Assembly: GCA_902779165.1 (NCBI GenBank)
Contig: CACZAN010000003.1
Span: forward strand, 1 to 64,000
Source: an uncultured Bacteroidales bacterium
GTDB lineage: Bacteria; Bacteroidota; Bacteroidia; Bacteroidales; Bacteroidaceae
Reading direction: 5' to 3'
Length of the DNA: 64,000 bases
Made by a program: the position numbers and the translations under genes. The notes beneath the pieces were generated by a model. That model was not told the DNA's origin. It did not search any database and saw nothing but the letters and a program-made list of their open reading frames with translations. The stretch's first letter is position 1. Each line of letters starts with the position of its first letter. This document shows, in pieces, positions 59,001 through 64,000 of this stretch.

Positions 59001-62000
59001 CCAACGTACGAGGAACACCGAGCGTTCCGCCTGACATCTTCACGGTGCATGTTCCGCCGACCTTAGGTATAGTAGGTGCAGAGGAGTGGTCCAGTTTAAA
59101 TCTACCCACGTCGGTCATCTCGTTACCGCCATAGACGTTGGTCAGGATATGGCCGCCAGTAATGATGACTTCTGTATTACCATACACAGCACCTGCTGAG
59201 CGCAGCCATACACCGTCGCTATAGCCATCGGCATCCACGCCACTTGTTCCGACTCGTGTCCATCCTGTCTTTCTGCGATACGGGAACAGACCCGATCCGC
59301 CACCGAACACGTTGCCATAGAAGGTGTGGCCGTCGGTAGCAAACTTTGGCTTGTTGCTGTCAGAAGCAGGCAGGGTGTTGTCGTTCAGATCATATACATC
59401 GTATGCAGCATAAGGTGTCTTATATTCCCAGCTGGCACATTCGGGCAGCGAATGTTGGTAATAGGTCCCACCTGTCAGATGTCCATCTGCCCACTCTTGG
59501 TCTGTATAGCGACGGTTGAGGCTGTAGGGCTCTACCAGATAGTTACCAGCATCATCCATCTGCACATAGCCATTACCAATCTGACACTGGTCAGCGATGG
59601 TGACCTTCGTGTTGTTCAGCACATGGCCGTTCTCACTTCCGCCATAGACAGAACCCTTGATGAAGGCGCTGCCGCCGATGGTCACATCGGTAGCACCCAC
59701 CATGGCCTGAGTTTCGATAAACGTTACATAATGGGGTTCATCAGCAAACCATTCCCATGTATTCACGCCACCAGAATTGATCATACGTTTGGGCTTATGC
59801 TCATCAGTTTCACTTGCATAGTCAAATTCCCTTGGCAGAATACCCTTACCGGCACCAAAGACATGGCCAAAATCATCCGGACCGGCAGCCTTGGTCATTG
59901 CCATGTCATCAGGACCAATCTCAGCATTGCCTTGTACAATAACAGTACATTTTCCACTACTGGGATCTTTCAATTCGTATGGCATACCAATAGGCGTACC
60001 CTCAGGCACTTCGGGTGCACTAGAAGGCAGACTCGGTGTATTAACCCAGAAGCTGCCTACCGAAGCGATCTCACCACCGCCATAGACGCTCTTTCCGACC
60101 TCGGCATCACCCTGAATGGTAACCGTGGGATTGCCTCGCACCAGTGCTGCGTAGCCGTGCGTCTCCAGGCCCTTACCGGCACCGAAGACATAGCCCCCGA
60201 CAACGGGTGTGCTGGCACCTGTCTCAAGGCCGATTGTCACCACCGTGTTCTGTTCCACACGACCAATCTCGCCGCCGCCATAAACAGAACCCTTCACGGT
60301 GCCGTTTTCGATGCTGACATTTGTGCCATAAACCATACCTTTCTCGCAGTAGAACGAGGTGTTGTCGCCCTTGCCACCGCCGAACACATTACCCGGTAAT
60401 TCCGCTGTCGGCGGCGTATCAGCAGGACCTACCGTACCGCCAGTGATAGTAACATTACCAATGCCCGTGGCGTCGTCCCAGGTGAAATTGCCAGGATCAG
60501 CCTCCGGAACAGCGGTCATGGCACCCACTTCACCCAAGTCACCGCCGCCATAGATGGCTTTCTTCACCGTACCGTTGGCGAAGATGACGTAGGTGTTACC
60601 ACTCACGTTGCCTTCGTGGCCGCCACCAAAGACAGAGCCCCAGATGTTGGCTGCGTTGCGGGCGGGAGTGATGTCTTCTTCCACTCCAGTCGTCATATTA
60701 TGATGCTTGCCCGTACCTATCTCCACATGCGTATCGCCGATGATGTCTGCCTCGTTGCCGCCACCAAAAATATTATTTTCAATGTAGCCGAGGGGGAGAG
60801 TAGCCCAGTGCCTTTCCCTTAGGATTACGGTGGAAACCTTGTGGAACTTACCGGTGATATCTCGATAGACGTATGTCTTGCCACCTTCTGTCTTCTGATA
60901 ATCCTCAGCATTTTCACCTGTACCAGACAACTGCGCTGTAAGGGCCGTTTCAAGGTCTGATGTCATTTCCAGCCTATCCACATTCACTCTGAGGCCTTCA
61001 TCGGAGATATGATACGTTATCTCGTCATATACTACTTCAGCAGGATAAGTAGTAGTTTTTACTTTTTCAGTATCAGCTTTGCCCTCATTGTCCTTCCAGA
61101 TAGGGCTTTCTGTAGTACCCTTATTCACGACCTCCACTCGACCCGCTTTCATGTTGACGTTGACATGGGGGTTGGCCACGACGGCAGCCTGATAACCTCC
61201 ACCATAGATATTACCGATCGAAGAGGCAGAGATGACATTGATGCACGGGTCGTTCACTGGATTGTCCCCCGACTTCAGCGGAATCAGTTTGCCACTCACA
61301 GCGTCTCTCTTATACGTACCATCGGTGTTCTTCTCATAGCCGTATTTGGAATAAGGTGCCATATAGCCGCCTGCGTATAGATTGCCAATATGGATAGGCA
61401 GGCAACCGCCTTCCTCGATATTGACCGTGATGGAACCATAGACAGCACCATCTCTATCATTACCGCCATAGACCTCACCATAATTGCCATTGGTAATCGT
61501 CAGGACAATGTCGTTATACACGTCCGCATTCGTGGAACCACCGAAGACTCGCTCCATGTAGCCCACACAGTCCATCTTCAAGACAGGCTGGGCATCTGTC
61601 TGTGCATCCTTACCGGCACCATAGGAATGGTCAACAACCAGATCACACATTCCAGATTCCTGATAGACGGACAACACCATATTACTGATGTTACCCCTCT
61701 TGTTACTACCGCCATAAGCGATATGAATGCGGCCACCCATCACATTCGTGGTAGCCACGCCGGAACCTTTCTTATATTTCTCGCGTTTAGTTTTAGCTTT
61801 TATAGGATCATCATCAACAGCATCAGCATTATCAACGGCCAAATAATAGGGACTGGCTTGCGTTCCTGGTGATTCGCCGGATGTTTCTGGGTGTGTAAAG
61901 TCTGTGTATCCTACGTTAGCACCTGGGTTCTGATGCCAAATATTATCTCTTGGATCCAGATAATTGTCCTTACCGTTACCGCCGCCGAACACCTCGTCAA

Positions 62001-64000
62001 TTTCATATGCTTCATTGACACGGACAGAGGTGCTGGGCGTGAAGGCTGCATTACCACCGCCATACACCTGCTTAATGCTTGTCAACTGGCAACCGTCGAT
62101 GACAACCGAGGCAACCTCACTGTTGATATTGTTCGGTACGTAGGGCGCCAAATTACCACCGCCATAGACTGCCAACACATCATACTTCCTCACAGAGATG
62201 GCATCGCGCAAGTTTTCAAGAGCTTCTTGTTTTTGTATTTCGGACTTTGTGCCATCACTGAGAGTTGACAAATATGTAGATATGGGTGGAGTGAAGGTGT
62301 CAAGACCCACTGTTGTTGCTAATGAAGTTAATTCACTATAATTTGTAATTGTGTATTCCTCCACATTACCATACTTTTCATACTTCTGATAGGTAGCATC
62401 CTTTGTAAGATCATGAATTGCCAACTTGTCACGATTCTGCGTAGCATAAACATGAACCGATGCGTGGCCCTTTGGTGTGCCGTTTACATCGTTACAACCG
62501 AAAATGCGGCGGACAACGCAACCCTTATCAGCGCCGGTCTTATCGGGATTCAGCTCCACGGAGGTGTTGCCACCTACGTTGGCTTCAAGGTGAAGCGTTC
62601 CCTTACCACTACCATAGACATCACCACCAGCCGAAGCTGTACCGATGACGCCACCCGTCAGAATGACCGAGGTACTCTCTACAACGCGACCGCCTTCACC
62701 GCCACCATAGACGTTACCGTTAATGGTACCACCAGAGATGTTCACATCCGACCAGATGTCGGTGGCGAACATATCTTGGTCGTAGGTGATACTTTGATCC
62801 GTAAATTGCGTCATAAGGAATGCCTCGCTGGGACCGCGGCTGGCACCATAGACGTCACCACCGATGGCGCCGCCCTTGATATCGACCTTGGTATAGGAAC
62901 AGGACTTATGATCGCCCGATGGAGTATGGAGTTCACTACTAGAACCTTCCGGCCTGTAGGGACCGACAGAGGCCAGTGCACCGCCGCCATAGACGTTACC
63001 AGCAATGGTACCACCATTTACCTCAACGAACGTCGTACAGGTGACAGAGCCAGAGGAGTTGTTCAAATACGTCTTTTCAACAGCGTTCTCTATAACCGTG
63101 TAAGTTCCGATACCCGACCCACCGCCGAAGACATGACCGCTTCGACCTGCGGTGTCTCCTTCCTGACCAGCAACACTTCCCTTGAAGATCTTCACTTCGG
63201 TAGCATTGCGCACATGACCGTCCTGACCACCACCATAGACCGAACCGTAGATGGTGGGGCCTGCCGTAGCTACAGGTCCTTCTGCTGTGGTACCGCCGAT
63301 ATTGACAATCGCCTTATTGACATAGCCCAGGAAGAAGTCGGGCATATACCGATAGCGAGGTGACTTTGTTTCAGACTTTGCAACATAACCACGGCTGCCG
63401 CCAAAGACGGAGCCTTTGGGGATGTAGTTCTCTAAACCTGCATTCGCCGCACCCACCGTACCGCCCTTGATGGTAACGGTGGCGATACCACTGTTCAGGA
63501 AGTGCCAAGCCCAATCCTTGGTGTTGTTATAATTTGCTGCGTTTTGGTCGGGCTGATACGAAGTCGTCCAAAGATTACCTGTAGCAGATGGCAACTCACC
63601 ATAGCCGGCAGTCGAGTAGTCATCAGCTCCGCCGGAATAGTTACCCTTACCTACGGAAGCCATATTGCCGCCGCCATAGATGAACCAGCCTACACTACCA
63701 CCATTCATAGTGACATTGGTGTTTCCATAGACCTTACCAGCCGTCCAGCTGTGAACATCTTCCACCAAATCCTTCGAAGAATCAATAGGATCCTTCTTGT
63801 TATGGCCTTCATTGTCAGGATCCCACAGCGTCGACTTAAAGGTACTGGTACCCTTACCACCACCGAAGACAGAATTACTAATAGTACCGCCATTGATGGT
63901 GACGCTGGTATTCTCCATGACGTGTCCGTCCTCACCACCGCCATAGACCGTTCTGATAGTTGGCGAACCACTAATCGTCACCTTTGTCTCGCGAACGTTG
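56029..64000 (-). CDS. Giant YGGG/FGGG-repeat protein (5' end outside window)
   Basis: The open frame continues to the window edge, so the start is not seen; over 2650 residues are visible. Function is not recognised. It consists almost wholly of about 48 units, on average 55 residues apart. Each has a (N/S)V(Y/F)GGG core, then a Gly-rich turn (EDGHV, NMASV, GKG, SRG types) and a TxVxIxGGTI-type strand. This strongly suggests a beta-solenoid-like surface or secreted protein. Units 1-9 (about 63960-62700) and the last nine (about 57550-56040) follow the same order of turn types, so a nine-unit block is duplicated. The C-terminus GDEKP stops within a unit, without a recognisable sorting domain. 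It is followed by a terminator. Confidence 0.85.
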   Translation of the reverse strand, partial: NVRETKVTISGSPTIRTVYGGGEDGHVMENTSVTINGGTISNSVFGGGKGTSTFKSTLWDPDNEGHNKKDPIDSSKDLVEDVHSWTAGKVYGNTNVTMNGGSVGWFIYGGGNMASVGKGNYSGGADDYSTAGYGELPSATGNLWTTSYQPDQNAANYNNTKDWAWHFLNSGIATVTIKGGTVGAANAGLENYIPKGSVFGGSRGYVAKSETKSPRYRYMPDFFLGYVNKAIVNIGGTTAEGPVATAGPTIYGSVYGGGQDGHVRNATEVKIFKGSVAGQEGDTAGRSGHVFGGGSGIGTYTVIENAVEKTYLNNSSGSVTCTTFVEVNGGTIAGNVYGGGALASVGPYRPEGSSSELHTPSGDHKSCSYTKVDIKGGAIGGDVYGASRGPSEAFLMTQFTDQSITYDQDMFATDIWSDVNISGGTINGNVYGGGEGGRVVESTSVILTGGVIGTASAGGDVYGSGKGTLHLEANVGGNTSVELNPDKTGADKGCVVRRIFGCNDVNGTPKGHASVHVYATQNRDKLAIHDLTKDATYQKYEKYGNVEEYTITNYSELTSLATTVGLDTFTPPISTYLSTLSDGTKSEIQKQEALENLRDAISVRKYDVLAVYGGGNLAPYVPNNINSEVASVVIDGCQLTSIKQVYGGGNAAFTPSTSVRVNEAYEIDEVFGGGNGKDNYLDPRDNIWHQNPGANVGYTDFTHPETSGESPGTQASPYYLAVDNADAVDDDPIKAKTKREKYKKGSGVATTNVMGGRIHIAYGGSNKRGNISNMVLSVYQESGMCDLVVDHSYGAGKDAQTDAQPVLKMDCVGYMERVFGGSTNADVYNDIVLTITNGNYGEVYGGNDRDGAVYGSITVNIEEGGCLPIHIGNLYAGGYMAPYSKYGYEKNTDGTYKRDAVSGKLIPLKSGDNPVNDPCINVISASSIGNIYGGGYQAAVVANPHVNVNMKAGRVEVVNKGTTESPIWKDNEGKADTEKVKTTTYPAEVVYDEITYHISDEGLRVNVDRLEMTSDLETALTAQLSGTGENAEDYQKTEGGKTYVYRDITGKFHKVSTVILRERHWATLPLGYIENNIFGGGNEADIIGDTHVEIGTGKHHNMTTGVEEDITPARNAANIWGSVFGGGHEGNVSGNTYVIFANGTVKKAIYGGGDLGEVGAMTAVPEADPGNFTWDDATGIGNVTITGGTVGPADTPPTAELPGNVFGGGKGDNTSFYCEKGMVYGTNVSIENGTVKGSVYGGGEIGRVEQNTVVTIGLETGASTPVVGGYVFGAGKGLETHGYAALVRGNPTVTIQGDAEVGKSVYGGGEIASVGSFWVNTPSLPSSAPEVPEGTPIGMPYELKDPSSGKCTVIVQGNAEIGPDDMAMTKAAGPDDFGHVFGAGKGILPREFDYASETDEHKPKRMINSGGVNTWEWFADEPHYVTFIETQAMVGATDVTIGGSAFIKGSVYGGSENGHVLNNTKVTIADQCQIGNGYVQMDDAGNYLVEPYSLNRRYTDQEWADGHLTGGTYYQHSLPECASWEYKTPYAAYDVYDLNDNTLPASDSNKPKFATDGHTFYGNVFGGGSGLFPYRRKTGWTRVGTSGVDADGYSDGVWLRSAGAVYGNTEVIITGGHILTNVYGGNEMTDVGRFKLDHSSAPTIPKVGGTCTVKMSGGTLGVPRTLGQIAAHPVTCYLFGAGKGDQRVNFNTWTNVNHTIVEVTDEARIYGSVFGGGEDGHVLGDVQLDVKSGKTVGTDAAAIRYPYIGTTGTSYVDGNIFGGGRGFSGDALTAGSVGGNVTVNISDGTMFGSVYGGGRLASVGTKFTAVTDPYYGQLQPDTDTDVYFTQSEIDAAQDGEAAYGKTTSDIKIYKGTHGHITVNISGGTIGNTSLVGTEAGAEHSGNVFGGSMGRLTLLDGTINPLWPKMAVVKTAKTNISGTALITGSVYGGCELSMLRGDSHVTIGGVLGADNTTITSTESDNPVIKRNVFGGGYGSDDYTTETKISAGGFSSDTYTFKPMQLAGIVCGDTYVNIKRGSVMNNVYGGGEMATVGLIDFNNAVPHTSVTNGFGLSWPYKMTFIPYDDSGVSTAIGGTTNVTITGGRIGTSETGVVGKDNGNIYGGSQGKAGDPHEFAFCGNVKNTYVTINYTAGVPADTEASDAQLILGSVFGGAEDGHVIEDTHLSMKNGLVKHSIFAGGRGQGTYLGTLKRVEGGDAGAAGSDIANVPVRSLTAGKVYGNTYLEMTGGTVWRNAFGGGYMASVGKGNYSGGSDDYATGGYGETITGKLWEHSASFNPNAPISPANVPVTDADYFLSSGRAYLTITGGTVGKLESGLWDGLPSGNVFGSSRGVSAPNITDFTKVSPEYCPDFFSGYVNETFMTIGGDYKCVKMCTDKNGTVYIPGRTVSANQMRALFTGTDILTGETPSAEFWTPIAGDGPRIYGSVYGGGQDGHVRREAHMIINKGEVGVPYTDENRTALGTSSMSLSEELDDPRWMLRGNLFGAGSGLGQYAFDLNGDGDTTDAGETGYSTSAGSVTHFTLIDVFGGTIHRNVYGGGSLASVGPPPVGSTEITPKGSNPALYGNQSQNIINIYSTVGTPFDTTKGWTYNRTYGGEVYGASRGLTTMDSNLYSTSIWTQVNLFNGATIMGNVYGGGDAGVVKKDTEVNIGDEKP

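Noticed and set aside
62413..63363. 316-codon plus-strand frame within the giant gene
   Set aside because: Shadow of the repetitive giant gene; similar shadows recur opposite other repeats of the same gene.
1..64000. tRNA, rRNA, phage or IS transposase genes
   Set aside because: I looked for cloverleaf-like sequences, rRNA motifs and transposase or integrase motifs and found none I could support by eye.

Overview
The window looks like a chromosomal piece of a Bacteroidales bacterium, most likely Prevotella or a close relative. Evidence is the Bacteroidetes-type promoters (TTTG/TTG near -33 and TAnnTTTG near -7), a PorQ gene of the type IX secretion system, the SurE-LpxB, DUF3822-RsmD and PorQ-Cmk-IspH neighbourhoods, GH92/GH10/GH43 glycosidases, and succinate/propionate-pathway decarboxylase genes. 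No rRNA, tRNA, CRISPR array, phage or transposase gene was recognised.

Layout. 1-850 is gene-free, with a 480-base AT-rich inverted-repeat element and a palindromic repeat. 851-21765 is mostly housekeeping: rsmA with a divergent flippase-like protein, an M20 dipeptidase, a very large alpha-2-macroglobulin-like protein, surE-lpxB-xseA, alanine dehydrogenase, a GH92 mannosidase, the DUF3822-rsmD operon, a RecD-like helicase and an AraC-type regulator. 21860-27151 (minus strand) is an energy-transduction block: tonB, a prenyl synthase, tatD, then exbB, a small membrane protein and two exbD genes. 27375-32623 holds porQ, cmk, ispH and a TonB-dependent receptor. 32904-43760 is a xylan-type set: a lipoprotein carboxylesterase, two multidomain GH10 enzymes, a DUF6057-like membrane protein, a PD40 lipoprotein with a haem-c motif, and an opposing GH43 enzyme. 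There is no SusC/SusD pair. aroB follows.

45134-53424 is the metabolic centrepiece: MmdA (12S-like carboxyltransferase), an OadG-type subunit, a biotin carrier with two biotinyl domains, the OadB Na+ pump, a remnant of an alpha-fucosidase, phosphoglycerate mutase, and a 5S/OadA-like carboxyltransferase whose own C-terminal biotinyl-like domain has lost the lysine. Together they suggest Na+-coupled decarboxylation and/or carboxyl transfer between methylmalonyl-CoA and pyruvate/oxaloacetate, served by one double-headed carrier.

53425-55038 is 1.6 kb without a convincing gene, packed with four families of inverted repeats, including a strikingly symmetric nested array at 54197-54458. Next is a small DUF4160/DUF2442-HTH gene pair whose promoter spacer is itself a perfect palindrome, suggesting autoregulation. 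The window closes inside a giant minus-strand gene (over 2650 codons visible) built of about 48 copies of a YGGG/FGGG unit, with a nine-unit super-repeat present near both visible ends.
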